Below, one piece after another: positions 45,864-59,105 of a stretch of 64,000 nucleotides of DNA. Within the stretch, counting starts at the first letter, position 1; every line of letters starts with the position of its first letter. The notes below the pieces were generated by a model, which was not told the DNA's origin, made no database searches, and was given only the letters and a program-made list of their open reading frames with translations. The translations under genes were made by a program, and so were the position numbers. The DNA comes from Lobosporangium transversale. Taxonomy: Eukaryota; Mortierellomycota; Mortierellomycetes; Mortierellales; Mortierellaceae. The DNA is taken from assembly GCF_002105155.1 (NCBI RefSeq), contig NW_019028996.1:1-64000 (forward strand). Reading direction: 5' to 3'.

Positions 45864-47558
45864 TCAAGACCAGACTTTCAAAGTGGTATCCCAGCTTCCA
45901 GTGCACATTGCCATACCGTCGCTTGCAACTCCTAGACAGCTAACACGATTCTCATGTCCAGTCAAGACGCCTACACGTTCGCCTCGAAGAGTATCCCAAA
46001 CATTGCAGTTAAAATCATCATATCCTGCAAACATGAGACGGCCAGAGATCGAGAACGCCACTGAAGTGATACCACAAAGGATATTGTCATGTGTATAAAT
46101 GTTCATCTCCCGATCTGCACGAAGATCGAATAGACGGCATGATGCATCATCTGATCCTGTTCCAAATGCATCTCCGTTAGGGAAGAACCTAACCGTAGAT
46201 GATAAAGATGAACGATGTTTGATGTTTAGTCTTTAGATTCTAATTTGATAGGTAGTAATAAACGTAAAAATCATAGTCCTGCCAAAAACTTACTGCACGG
46301 CATTGATATCTGACTCGTGACCAGTAAAGGTTTGGACACAGCGTCCTGACCGAATGTCCCATACTTTGGCTGTAGAATCACATGCACCAGAGACAAATAA
46401 GCGCTGATCAGGAGAAATCGATAAGCTTTTGAAGAAGAAGAAAAAAGGCATGAACAACCATTTCTAAGGCCATGATAGTAAGGGTTCTCTTTTATGAATG
46501 GAGAAGTCAGATGCGTTAATAATGTACACTCTAATACCTCATGACATCGCCTGTGTGGTCGTTAAATTCCATGGTTTTGATGCCAGCATCGACATCCCAC
46601 AGCATACAGCTCATGTCTCCACTTGAAGTCAGAATCTGCCGGTCATTTAAGAAACGACAGCAGGACAGATATCCAGAATGTGCGCTCAGTTCACGTGCTA
46701 CCTTGACAGATCCTTCCCGTGTACGGAGGTTGTAAATTGAGCACATGTTGTCAAGTCCACCACATGCGACAAAATTGCCTGTAGGTGCATAAGCACATGT
46801 CATTACCCAGGATGAGCGCAAGGGGATGGCATAGACCTTGTTGGTAGTGTAGGCATCCCAGACAATTAGCTTGCCATCCTGTGAGGCCGAGACCAAGTGC
46901 CTCTTATCGGTTGCCCAATGCATGGCATAGATTTTTGCCAGATGGCCCTTGAGCACCCTCCGAATGCGCATTCCAATGCGAGTCAAGGGCTCCAGATCTT
47001 GAGACATAACTCGTACTATAAATTGCATTATCCATCCCATGGCGATTCAAGACGTGGAGACAGTGATGCGGGCAGAGAGAAAGTCGGGATAGAGCAAAGG
47101 GAGCAGAAGGCAAGATAAAGTAGAACAAAATGAGTATAGTATGTAAGTGTCATTAAAAAGAAATATTAAAAGAGGATCATTGCTTGTAGATATTTTATCA
47201 TGCTATATTCTGTCTCGTCTCCGTTGCTTAACATTGCAAGGTGGCAAGGGCAGGCCAAAAGACAAGAGAGAATCGTTCACTAGTGGACAAGAGACCACTC
47301 TTTTTTGTAATTTAACATTGTCAGGTTGTAAAGGAGAAAATTTTTCTGTGAAATAAATACATGTGCATTAACAAAAAAGGTTTGGGCGAAGACCACTTTC
47401 CTGTTCTGTAAGCAAAAATTAGACTCTGTAAGGCAATGTGGACCAAGTTACTTACATGACGTGTCATTGAGGGCCTGTTTTTTCTCTCTGATTTTGTCCT
47501 TTAGGAACTCGGCTTCTTTGCGCGCATTAGCAATGCGCTCGGCCATATCATTACTCAT
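45864..47558 (-). CDS. Heterotrimeric G-protein beta subunit
   Basis: WD40 propeller partner of G-alpha and G-gamma in receptor signalling. Exon 1 (from ATG 47558) encodes the N-terminal helix: [20 protein letters not shown] then [13 protein letters not shown], ending at a GTAAGT donor near 47450. A roughly 440-base intron follows, and the acceptor TATAG near 47011 yields [19 protein letters not shown] and [20 protein letters not shown]. The seven blades then follow: [116 protein letters not shown] and [20 protein letters not shown]. It ends [11 protein letters not shown]. Very close to canonical G-beta; paralogues may exist elsewhere in the genome. Confidence 0.95.
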
Positions 47559-47708
47559 ACTGGTGGTGGTTGTGCGGTAGTATTATGGAATAGATCAAGA
47601 AAGACACTAAAAAAAAAAAAAAAAAAAAAAAAATTAGGAAGATTGAAAAGCGGGAATGAAGAACGACAAATAAAGCCGTGCAATTAAGCAGAAGAAAAAA
47701 AAAAAAAA

Positions 47709-47741
<33 letters not shown>

Positions 47742-50052
47742 CGACAATATCAGTTGAAGTGGGCGACTTTTTTTTTTTTTTCTTCATTTGATATGAGAGC
47801 CTGAAAAATTCAAGATGCAAGGGAAAATAAAAAAAACGTCCAGTCTGTAAACATGCAGAAATAATAAAAGCTTTCTCTTCCTCTCCCCCAAAAAAAGGCG
47901 ATACGAAATCGGAAAGAGGAAAAGAGAGTATTTGCGAATGTGTATATTTGTCAAAGAAGGTAGACATCGACATTGAAACAGATAGGCATTGACAAACAAT
48001 GAGAACAAGAAAACAAACAGCAAGGAAAATAATGGCGACTAACAACTTAAAAAAAAAAAAAAAAAAAACAGATGCTACGCTCATCTTCTCTCAGGCCTTG
48101 CCGACTAAACATTTGTCTATTTTTTTCTCCACAAATTTTTCTTCAAGCTCACATCAGATTGTAATATTTGTTATATTTCTGATGTGTTTAAATTATTTCC
48201 ATTTTCCATTGTTCTTTTTCGACAAAGAGTAACATGAACTTGATTGAATAGGATTTGTGATGATTATCATTGGTGATATTTATACATGTTATTTGGGTAT
48301 AAGGACACCAAGCGCGAAGATTGGAATACATCTTTTTTTTAGTATCAAAAAGAGGAGGACTATGAAATAGGCTCAAATGTACAAGTTGATTGTTTCCAAT
48401 GTACAGCAAGGATATCATACATACAATAGGAGTTGAATGTAGTTGTCGATGTGTAAAAAAGGTATGATGAAAAAGTAATAAAAGGATGGGAAGGGAATAG
48501 TTTTGAATGTATTGCAGTAAAGTTGAATGAGGGAGCAAAAAAGAATGAGATGAGATGGAGATGAGATGTGTATAAAGCTGATTAGAAAGGCGGAAAGAAG
48601 AGAGAAAAGGAAAGAGAGTGTGAGGAAGAAGAGAGTATGTGAGGAAGAAGAGAATGAGTGAGGAAGAGGAGAGAGAAAGAGAGAGAGAGAAATGTTTGGA
48701 GACAAATGAGACGAACAATAAGCGGGAAAAATAAAAAGGAAAAAGAGATGAATAAAAAAGGGGGGAAGAAAAAAAGGTGGAGAAGAGTACAAAAAGGACA
48801 ATTGGGCACGACAACGAGGACTATTTATTTTGATTTGATTTGCATTTGGATTGTCTTTCTATCCTATCCTCTGTCTTCATCCGGAGACAGCCTTCCCCAT
48901 CACTGATCCTGACCACACCCAAAGGCAGTGCAGTCCCAATTGAATTGACAAAGCAGACGCGACATCCAACATTCCAATCGTAAAAAAAAAATTGAACCGT
49001 TGCGAAAACGGTCCCCTTCCTCCTTTCCCTCCCCCTTTTTTTTCTTACATTGGCAGATCTAGTAATCAAAATCAATCAAAAGGAGGGGAAAAAAAAAAAA
49101 AAAAGAGAGAGATAGAGAAGAGAGAGAGCAGCATTAGATCTAAAGGTTGCTTTGCAAGTGCTCTGCAGTCTGCACAACAATTGGTAAACAAGAGAGCATG
49201 GTTGAAAAATAAAATCAGAAGCGAGGGGTTTGCCTGTCAAAGTACGGAGATTTTGCGCAGACGGACATTGTATGATTTTCTTGCAGCTAAAGGGGTTCCG
49301 GCATACATAAAAAGAGAAAAAGAGAAAGAGACCGAGACTGGGCAGACAACAGCCATTGTAAAACGGAGAGAGAAGAAAACAAAAAACCGTAAAAAAGGCA
49401 AATCCTCTTCAATCATTGATTGTTTCATCAAGGACGTCTTCAACTGACATAGCCATCAATAATTGGATCATGTTACATTTTTGGACACGTCAAAAAAAAA
49501 AGCCAAAAAACTTTGTATGCACCGCAGAGGTTGTCAGTCAATGTAACGGACATCTGCGTGTGCACCAAGAAACTGCCTTGAGAAACACGTCCTTCTTATC
49601 GAGTGTCTCTGAATTTTGAAACGCGTCATGGCCACTAAAGTAGGAAAAATAAAAAAGACAAACAACGATTAAAGAATTCATTATCAAACATTCCATTCAC
49701 TTTTTTTTTTTTTTTTTTTTTTTTTTGCTTATCATAAGGCAGACGGACAACTTGATCGTCTATCGCCTAACCTTCATAGACATATTAAAGTAATCACCCT
49801 TCTATCATTGATTAGTCTTCTATCAGAGAGAAACCTAGCATCCCGAACCACTGAAATCAATAGGCCTTTGTTTGACCACTTGTTTTTCTCACTATTGTCC
49901 TAGAGTAGCCGCAGCCGTAGCCGCAGCAATTTTACTCAAAGCAAATATTAACCCAACTCCAAAAAAAAAAAAAAAAAAAAAAAAACTATTTCTTTACCGC
50001 CCCACACTGACAATAGATTCAATTCAGTTCTGACCAAACATTACAATTTCAA
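47559..50052. promoter_or_regulatory. Divergent G-beta/HCS1 intergenic region
   Basis: About 2.5 kb with several homopolymer runs: about 25 A at 47608-47632, about 40 A with small breaks at 47695-47736, about 20 A at 48048-48068, 26 T at 49701-49726 and 25 A at 49960-49984. The stretch 48590-48790 is almost purely A/G on the plus strand, that is C/T-rich in the sense of the G-beta gene. A short TAGCCGCAGCCG-type repeat lies at 49910-49930. An open frame at 48992-49447 (+) is Lys/Glu-rich without a domain. Confidence 0.5.
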
Positions 50053-50893
50053 ATGGATCCCGAGGCATTCTTCGGTAAATTGCTTGGAATTACAAAACAA
50101 TTTAATCATAAAAAAAAAATAATCGATGCTTCAAAATCTCGCTGACAATTTGTAATCGCATGCCATTGTCTTTCAGCCCACCAAGAGAAACTAGTGCAGG
50201 AGGAGCGTGATTTCGAACTGTTAGAGATCCAAAGGATCTTTGAAGCATGCACTCCAGCCCAATTAGCAAAGAAGGGGCTTGCCCTACTGGGTTTAACCGT
50301 TGTAAACATTAAAACTGGGGCTGGAGGCAAAAGGTACGAATAACTATTATGACTAACGGCCACATTACCAACTAGTATCTTAATACAAGCACAGCCTCGA
50401 CTAACTATGTTCTGTTGATATTGGGTAAGCAAGCTTAGTAGATCTTGAACTTTCTCATGCAACTTCAACCAGTCCAGCTTTACCATCCCATAAGATGAGA
50501 GTGGGGGATATTGTCGCTCTAGAAGAGCACGGTACTGGAAGCAAAGGCAAACCCATGAAGGCTAGCTGGAAACCAAAATTAGAAGGCGTTGTTTTTCGAA
50601 TCACAGAAACAACCATTGTGGTTGCAATCAAATCCAAAAAGGAAGGAGAGAATGAAGAAGAGATACCGAAGGAAGTTCAGGAGCGATGTCGATTGTATGC
50701 TAAAATGGTTATCTTTCATTGTTATTTTTTTTTGTTCTGACCTTCTTTTTAAAATAATGAAGAATATGCTACTGAGTAAATCACTGCCCTGGAAACCATT
50801 AGGATCAAGTTGGCAAACAATGTCACTTATGAGAGGTAATCATTTGAAAAGGACGACGTGAACGCTCAGACCAATTTGATTACACAACTGATA

Positions 50894-50926
<33 letters not shown>

Positions 50927-51812
50927 CAAACTTTACCGGTGTATTAAGGATGATTTCACAGATGAAGTTCCTGAAAGACGCTCTGTCCCAGGTCTCAACC
51001 AATAGCCTACCACTACCACTCATAAACGTGCTATTTGGCCGACAAAATCCAACCTTTGATGACGCTTGGTCAGATTTGCAAAAAATTCAATTCTTGGATC
51101 CCATGTTAAATCCATCTCAACAAGAGGCTGTGCGATTTGCGCTTGCAGCAGAACAGGTTGCTTTGATTCATGGACCTCCAGGTACAGGAAAGACTTTCAC
51201 GCTCGTGGAACTGGTCCGGCAATTCGTCTTGCAGAAGAAGCGGGTCCTGGTATGTGGACCTTCAAATATTAGTGTCGGTAGGTGGCTATTACATAGATTA
51301 TACAATAATCTTGATAATTGAGGCTGGAAAATTGCGCAATAATGCCATAGGATAACCGCTCTATATTAATACTCGCATTGTATGCCTATTAGACAATTTG
51401 GTGGAGCGGTTATCCGCTTATCGACTCAACATTGTCCGAGTAGGCCACCCAGCTCGTGTACTACCTAGCGTATTGGACCATTCACTTGATGTACTTTCAA
51501 GAACAAGTGATCAAGGAAGACTTGTGAACGACATCCGTGTGGAACTCGATGAGACTTTTCAAAAAATCCAGAAATGCAAATTTCGTTCCGAGCGCAAACA
51601 ACTCTTTCAGGAGGTTAAGCAGCTGCGAAAGGACTTTAGAACACGTGAAAAATTGGTGGTTAAAGAGCTAGTCCAGGGTGCCAGCGTAGTTCTAAGCACG
51701 TTAAACGGGTGTGCAGCTAAACCACTCTGGGGAGAAAAATTCGATATCGTTATTATTGATGAAGCTACACAGGCACTGGAAGGTAAAGATGGCACCGATT
51801 TCTGTGCGTATA

Positions 51813-51849
<37 letters not shown>

Positions 51850-53291
51850 TGGTCTGCTTATCTTCCTGTTTATCAATCATACTAAGAGGCTTTTTGCATC
51901 CTACAATCGCATTAATTGCTTTTTGAACTTAACGATCAATTGACAGCGGTAAATAACTTTTATGTATTTTTAATCCTTAACAATCTACAATGCAATAACA
52001 TTAAAAACGCCTTTTATTACTAGGTATTTACCCCTGCATTTTACATTAATCGTAGGAATGTTGGATTGCAATATCAAAAGGCGCTAAAGTAGTTTTGGCA
52101 GGAGATCACTTGCAATTACCACCAACAATCATTTCAGAGGGCATCAGTCTCTCGTCCATCCTAGCAGCGGAGACTCTCTCACTTACAAAGGAGCTTAAAT
52201 TACAGAGGGATAGGGCTGTTAGAGTAGGGGCATCTGCCTCCTTTGAGGTTCCTGCATTAGATATTGAGAAAATTGCAAAGGATAGCGATTATTCATCATT
52301 TTTGCTTTCAACTACAATGTTTGCTCGACTACTGGGCTGCTTCCCAAAGGATGACTCTAAGCTAATCAAAAGGACACTCGTTATACAGTACCGGATGCAC
52401 GAGGATATCATGACTTTCTCAAGTCAAAAACTGTATCAAAATTTGTTGATCGCGGACGAATCATGTCGCAAGTGGCTACTGAAAGATTTACCAGAGGTGA
52501 AGAGACTGAGGGTGTCATCTGACGAAGAAAAAGACACAGATCATGCGCTCGTTTTCCTAGATACCAGTATGGCAGGTATGCCTGAAGAGACCGAAAATCA
52601 AGAGAACAGCGGTGCGACTGCTTCCTCTCCCAGTAGTGGTATAGATGATAGTAAGCTCAATCGAGGTGAAGCTGCGACTGTGGTAGACTATGTCAGGAGC
52701 CTAATTCATTCTGGGGTTTCTGCTAAAGATATTGCCATCATTACACCCTATAGTGCTCAGGTGAGAAAATGCAGTAATGTGATCCACCTTCCTGTCATTA
52801 TTATTACTACTATAAATGACATTAATGTCACTATAACCCGGTATCTGCATAGAATGCCTTGTTGCGGCAGCTGCTTAGAGATGACTACCCTGATATTGAG
52901 ATAGGAACCGTGGATGGCTTCCAGGGTCGTGAGAAACAAGCGGTCATATTGACACTTGTTCGTTCCAATGACTCTGGAGACGTCGGATTTCTCTCTGACA
53001 GAAGACGACTTAACGGTACACAGAGCAGTTGCTCTTGAAATGTCTATGGTTATGCAGACTAGCGATAGGCGGCTGCAGATGTCTGTTTAAGTAAAAAAAG
53101 GAGCTATATTTCTCATCATATGTTTGTCTTTTTATTTTCTCTTGCTGTATCCTACTTTAGTGGCCATGACGCGTTCTAAGAGACAGTTGTGTGTAGTTGG
53201 AGATTCCGAGACTCTAGGCAAGAAGGACGCGTTTCTCAAGGCATGGATGGAATTCCTTAGTGATCATGCAGATGTCCGTTACATTGACTGA
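50053..53291 (+). CDS. HCS1: SF1 helicase, Hcs1/IGHMBP2 (SMUBP2) type
   Basis: ATP-dependent 5'-3' nucleic-acid helicase of the Upf1-like group. Exon 1 is short: ATG 50053, MDPEAFF, donor GGTAAAT; the TTTCAG acceptor near 50177 gives [20 protein letters not shown]. The beta-barrel domain follows ([20 protein letters not shown]). The RecA1 core has [20 protein letters not shown], motif [24 protein letters not shown] then [25 protein letters not shown] and motif [14 protein letters not shown]. RecA2 has [41 protein letters not shown], then [30 protein letters not shown] and [15 protein letters not shown]. It ends HADVRYID with no R3H or AN1 zinc finger, like yeast Hcs1 and unlike animal IGHMBP2. 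Introns hold about 26 T (50899-50924) and 32 A (51816-51847). Confidence 0.92.
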
Positions 53292-53653
53292 TAAAAAGGA
53301 CAAATGTTACGTTATTAAAATATTAAAATAAAATAAAAGGTTGGAAAAGTGGGGTTGATTCTCTTTTTTTTTTTTTTGCATTTACTCCCAAAATAATGGC
53401 TATCCCGGTAAAAGGGCGAGCCGCCCCGAATCCTCATTGTTCTGATTGTTGATGTATTTACTGATGGAGGCTAAGGTAGAGGGGTTAAAGAAGAAGGCAT
53501 TGATGGATAGTGAGCATTTGAAGTTAGACACACCATGCAAAGGATTCTGAACGGCTACCCATCTTCAAATGTACCAGGTTATATACTAGTTCACTTTCTT
53601 GGCAAAGCAGGAATCATGAACTCAGGTCTTATACCAGTCTCTGGAATTCACAG

Positions 53654-53711
<58 letters not shown>

Positions 53712-54354
53712 TCATCCTACTACGGACTTCTGAACGTCAGAAATCTATGCACAAGTACTGAAGCTTCTATAAAATGGGATAGGTGCAAAACATTAAAAAG
53801 GTGTGCGGAGGAAAAGTAAGCCTAAAGCGCTATTTCATTGAAATTTGTCAGCCATTAAAATAAATAAATAAGCAAAAGACTTGAATGGGAACAGTCTGCG
53901 TTCCCAATAGCTCGTCACTGTTGTGTGAATAGCGGATATGGATTGTTAGCATGGTGCGTAATGGATCATATACCCTCTTGATACTTGAATGGGTAAAGAA
54001 GCCTGAATATGCAGGCACCTAGGGAAAGGCAAGCCCTGGATGTCCTTTGTGCAAGCCATGCGGATGCAAAAGGCAAAAGTGGGAAATAAAGATAACAAAT
54101 TAAAGCAATAGTGGATCCAATACACAATGAAGACCACACAAACGCACATCAGTTTTTTTTTTCTTTTTTTTTTTCGCTTCTGCAAGGATAAGGGCCAAGG
54201 GTGGGAGTGCTTTGGTACTTTGTTGCATTGTTTGGCAAATATCTAACTTTAGCAAAGGAATGGTGTTCGTGAGGGTGGCATGCATATCCTAAACAGCTCA
54301 GTCTGCGAAAATAAAATGATCCCTTTTACCTAAAGCTCTTTATCTCCCTATTTC
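53292..54354. other. Intergenic region with an ATT microsatellite
   Basis: About 1 kb downstream of the helicase. A perfect ATT trinucleotide repeat of about 18 units spans 53656-53711. Otherwise there are T runs at 53361-53377 and 54153-54174. No gene seen. Confidence 0.5.
53656..53711. repeat. ATT trinucleotide microsatellite
   Basis: About 18 uninterrupted ATT units directly visible. The surrounding sequence is non-coding. Confidence 0.95.
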
Positions 54355-56685
54355 ATGCCCTCTTCGGTGTTCATGTTTCTCCCCTTTGTTATTATCCGGC
54401 TGATTATTCATGCTCTTTCTTTCTTTTTTCTTTTTTTTCCTTTTGTTTTGTTTTTTTGTTTGACTCTCTGTCTTGTCTGCTTTATCCCTTCATCATCGCT
54501 TTTCCAAACCCTCTTTCCATATTTTCAACCTTCACCTTCCCCTCTCTCCATCTCTCTTTATATAGATATAAGCACTTCTTTCTCTTCCTTTCCTCCGCTT
54601 CGCTGTAGGCCTTCTTGATGTTTCTTTCAACTGCTTATTCATTGTCTTTATAATTTTAGCCTGTCAGCTCAGCATCGATTTTTATCTCCAATCTCCTCTC
54701 CCTTGTTGTGCGACGTTAAACAAAGTTTTTTTCTTAGTCTCCAATCCCAGCTCCGCACAGCCACGCGCGCACGACCCGGCAAAAGCCACGAAGCGCGTCG
54801 TTTTATTTCATTTTTAATATTCATACTTAGAACTACTTTTTATAACAAAGGTAACAAAAAAAAAAAGACGCGTATCTGCCTTCATCGTATTGCTGCTGCT
54901 GCTGCCTTTAGGGCCGCCCCAACATCCCTGCTAATGGGTATATTCATAAATAGGGCAGGATAGGATAATCATTAGTTGCACTTGTCCATCTCTTTGGGAG
55001 GGGTTTTCTATTCGGTGTTTCTTGTATTGTTGAATGCATGAATCACACACATCACTCGCGATTTGTTACTGACTGGAATGAAGGCGATTAAAATGCCATA
55101 CTAAACACTAATAATGCAAACAAACTTGGCAGGGCAGAGTGTGGAATCTTTTAAGAAAATACGGCAACCCACAAGGATGAAGTCATTCCCATCCTTTCAG
55201 CATTATTTTACTAGTGCACTCGCCTCACCGAACCTCAAACAAGTAAAAAAAAAAAAAAAAAATGGGAGGAGAGAGATACAGAAAGAAAAAAGGCGTGCAC
55301 AATCTCTTCAGATGATCCTTTGTGGTTTATGTTACACTGTGGCTGCCTCCGCATTTTATTTCTTTCTTTGTCCTTTCTTGTTACTCCTCCTTTTGGTTCT
55401 TAAAAGAGTATGAACCAAATCCAATCCACTCCAATCCAGTCTAATTCAATCGAAACCACTACTCACTAGTTTTATTCATCTATTTATTTTTGAGCTTCAC
55501 GGCAGAAAAGAGCACTGTTGTCATGGCTCTTCGCTTATACTTCATCATGTAAATCATTGAGTGAAGCACATGTTGGTTTTTTTCTTCTTTCGTTCTTGTC
55601 TTTCTGTTTACTCTGCTACACGGCTCCGCTTACTCCGCTTCTGCTGCACAGCTACATTGCTATAAAAACGCACGGCCACTCTCACATTCACACTTCACAT
55701 GTAATGCGACACACGCACACACAGACAAGAAAAGATGAATGATCAATGAGTTACACGCCTTCTCCTTTTTTTTCGGTTAGCATGATCTGAATGCCCTTTG
55801 TTGTCACCCATCCCTTCTTTTCCACCTCATCTCCATTAGAATTATGTTATTTCTTACCAGGTCTTCTTCCCGCTGTGTTTGAATGTGCTCGCGTTCGTTG
55901 CATGCCCCATATTCTTGTTCTTCTGTCCCATCCTATTCCATCTCCTAGCCCTGGCGTATTTGCACCTGCCCTCTCTCTCGCACCTATCTTTATCTCCCCG
56001 TTACCATTTCTATCCCTGCCATTGGGTCAAAGTCATCGCCATTGTGGTAAACAAGGGCATTTCTGGGAGTATGAAGAAAAAAAAGAAACAGTATTGAGCT
56101 GAAGATTCCCACTCTTTCCTTTCGGATTCTCATTCACTCTTGCTTTTTCTTTCTGTCTCCCAATCACCAATCATATATATCACATATTGCATAAAGCTTT
56201 CTATATTTGTTTTTTGAACAGAAAAAGAAAGATATGTCATTGTCCTTCATCTTTTCCAGTGTTCCTGATTGACCCATTAGCTTTTTTTTTTTTTTTTTTA
56301 CTCTTCTCTTCTGCATTGACACACAGACCAAGATAGAAGAACACCGAACACCTGAACATCCCTCTTTCTTTTGGTTCTTTGTCACACCATCGCATTATTA
56401 ACCATCATATCAAGGCATAATTGTCTTCAAGCAGAAACGTGAGTTATTCATTCTTTCTTATTTCCTCTTCCTCTTCATCACTCGCTTTCTGTTGAGATCT
56501 ACTTTCCTCTTTAGTTTTTTTTTTTTTTTGAAAAAAATTGACAGCGTCTTTTCTTCATCATTCCTTTATTCATACTTATCATTCTATTCTTCCCCATCTT
56601 GGTAACATTTGCCTGCTATTTTCTTTTAGATTTAAAAATCTTCATTATTACATTCCATTGAACACACAGCCTCTTCCGTGATAGG
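54355..56685 (+). promoter_or_regulatory. Long pyrimidine-rich region and likely leader of the F-box gene
   Basis: Some 2.3 kb where the plus strand is persistently T/C-rich (TTTCTTTCTTTTTTC near 54415, and 55760-56170). Many open frames cross it, all hydrophobic or Ser/Pro/Phe-rich and without domains. Near the gene there is a plausible 5' UTR intron: donor AAACGTGAGTTATT at about 56439 and acceptor AAAATTGACAG ending at about 56544. The ATG is at 56686. Confidence 0.4.
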
Positions 56686-58774
56686 ATGCCTTCCATACCA
56701 GAACTACCATTGGAGATCTGGTTTCAGATCTTGAACCAAGCTCTTAATACGCTCTTGCCAATGGCTACGACGCCTCAATACTATTCAACCTATATCTTGC
56801 CCTTACTTTTGACTTCGCGTACCTTCCATGAGCATTGCCACCCAGTGACATATCCACATTTCCGAAAACATAAACTCCTTCGACTATTCACAAAATGGAA
56901 GGCAGCTCACTCCAGAGAGGTTCACTTTTATCATCACCCTGTGAGGAACCATGTCCGGTACGCTTTACCGGATCGCGTCGGTAACCCCCCTGGTGAAGAA
57001 TACGAGACACTTTATAGTTTCATCAAACGCGCCTACCTCTTTGGATGCGAAAGCGTATGTGGCACAGTGATTCCGGTCGAGGGTGGCTTGGAAGCTCCTT
57101 CCTTGGCACCACCCTCTGCGCCCACTACGGCAGTACCACCGCCAGTCCTCCCGTCTCAAGAGAATGATAATGTAGGATCCACAAATCTTGTTACAAATAA
57201 CACTAATCCAAATATTGGTAATGGATCTAACACTGGTAAGGGGCTTTTTTTTTTTTTTCCTAGAAATTTTTTTATTTGTGTTAAGTCTAATTGACTAATT
57301 GTACATGTACACTTGAATAGGGAACGTTGTCATCGCTCCTCCTCCAGCACAAGCGACTGCACCAGCTGCTACACATCAAGGTGTTGAGGGTAGTGGACAA
57401 AGCTGGAAGAACCATGCTCTGCAATGGCATGTAGCCAACCCAACATTTGCGGCCGAAGGAACCATTGAGCTTTATCGAGATGTTGTGGAGGACTATAGAC
57501 GGGTCGTCTGCGGTAATATTGCTGCAAGGGAGAGGAATCGTGAGATTGAAGGAGTCATGGACATGATGAAGAACTCGCGCCGATACTCAGAACATCGAAA
57601 AAAAGAGCTTCAACGACCTCAGCAAGAAGAAACAAGACATTTGCAGCAGCAACCTTTCGAGACTCATGAGGTCGAGGGCGAGGAGGAAGAGGCGGGAGAA
57701 TATGAAATGATGGAACGAAATGAGTACGAGCTCTTGTCTGAAATCGAAGCCAAAGGTGGTCTTCGAAGACGGGACAGTGGACATGGCCAATCTTCATCCG
57801 AAATGGATGTCGATGAGGATGATTTGGATGAGGATTACATGATGGCTGTAGATCAGGAACAAATGATAGGTCATCTTGAACTTGCTCAGTCACGATCAGT
57901 TATAGGCTATCGGCTGGAGAACAACACTTGCCATTATCATGGACAGCCAAACCAAAAAATGGAACGATCTTTGTCAACTAGTGAACAGGAGCGACCCATT
58001 ATGGAGATGGCTCCAGACAAATCTCATAATCTTGCGTGCTCTAGATCACTTTCCTCATCATCAACATCCTCTTCCTCTTCCTCTTCCTCCTCTTCCTCTT
58101 CCTCTTCTTCTTCCTCTTCTACCTCTTCTACATCCCCCTTGTCTTCGTCAACCACCTCAGCATTGGGTTTCACACGTACAAGTACGTCGTTGAGTTGTCC
58201 TACTAGAAAGAACCGTGAGACTGGTGCCCACAGTCGATCCAGGTCTGCGCTCGCATGTCTTCAACGTAGCCATTCCAGTCCAGGCATAGCGGTTTCTGGC
58301 CGAATGTCCAGTCGATTTCAATATGGTAGTGCAAGAGCACTTGAGAACCTTTCGGCAACACCATTAGCAAATGATTTATTGAATCAGTCTTCCAGTAACT
58401 TTCCCAAGGCTTCAAGCAGCACCTCGACATCATCATCAACACCAACGACTGCACCATGGCAGACATCTCCTCAACAACAATCACAATCACGGCCATTGAG
58501 GGCTGAAGACTTGGATTTTGATTTAGCTTCAGCTTGCGCCAACACCTTTGCTTCTGATCTAGCGTTTGTATTGGCACGTGTTCCTGGATTGGGTGCACAT
58601 TTCCATCGATTCGAACAGCTTGCTAAGCTGAAATTGCATGTTGGTTGGGCCAAACATGCACAGAGCCGTGGTGGGAATGATGTCTTTGTGATGAGTTGTT
58701 CTCGCTTAATAAGTCTCCTAGCCCCATTAGCCAATACTCCCTTGGTTAGCGAACGTGAACATAATAGAGGTTAA
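56686..58774 (+). CDS. Probable F-box protein with disordered Ser-rich region
   Basis: Two exons. Exon 1 (ATG 56686) begins MPSIPELPLEIWFQILNQAL, the L-P-x-E-I-W/L-x-x-I-L core of an F-box, followed by PLLLTSRTFHEHCHPVTYPH. The intron (donor ACTGGTAAGG at about 57235, acceptor GAATAG at about 57320) joins it to NVVIAPPPAQATAP and TIELYRDVVEDYRRVVCGNI. Then follow acidic stretches, a long Ser run coded by TCC/TCT repeats (58065-58130), and a C-terminal segment DLDFDLASACANTFASDLAF then LARVPGLGAHFHRFEQLAKL that looks ordered and may be conserved. No LRR or WD40 is visible. The F-box call rests on the first 50 or so residues; an SCF ubiquitin-ligase role is inferred from that. Confidence 0.62.
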
Positions 58775-59105
58775 AAAAAAAAAAAAAAAAAAAAAAAGTA
58801 TTTGACTTAAGAGAAAATAATAATAATAAAAAAGTAAAAAAAAAATAATAAAAAGATATTGTGTTGTTGCTTATCATCTTATCCTCATCAAAGGAAAAAG
58901 CCTCTTTTTTGTTAAACGCTCATTAATGGATGGTAAGGATAGCAAAAAGAATAATTCGAAGCTGGGTCCGTGTGTCTATTGCGCAGTTGAGTTAATTCGC
59001 GTTTTTTTTTTTCTATGTTTATTCTTCTAGATTTCTAGATGTTTTTTTATCCCTTTCACCTCCACCTCATTTGTGCTTGTTAAGAGGACATTTACAATGA
59101 TCAGT
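58775..59105. other. Convergent intergenic region F-box/ceramidase-like
   Basis: 331 bases with a run of about 24 A at 58771-58797, AATAAT patches and the two 3' UTRs. No gene seen. Confidence 0.5.

Noticed and set aside
48590-48790. A/G-rich tract as a coding repeat or satellite
   Set aside because: No fixed period; it fits the sense-strand C/T leader pattern of the G-beta gene.
48992-49447. 151-codon plus-strand frame, Lys/Glu/Arg-rich
   Set aside because: Composition follows the A/G-rich DNA, no domain is recognised, and it lies in a divergent promoter region.
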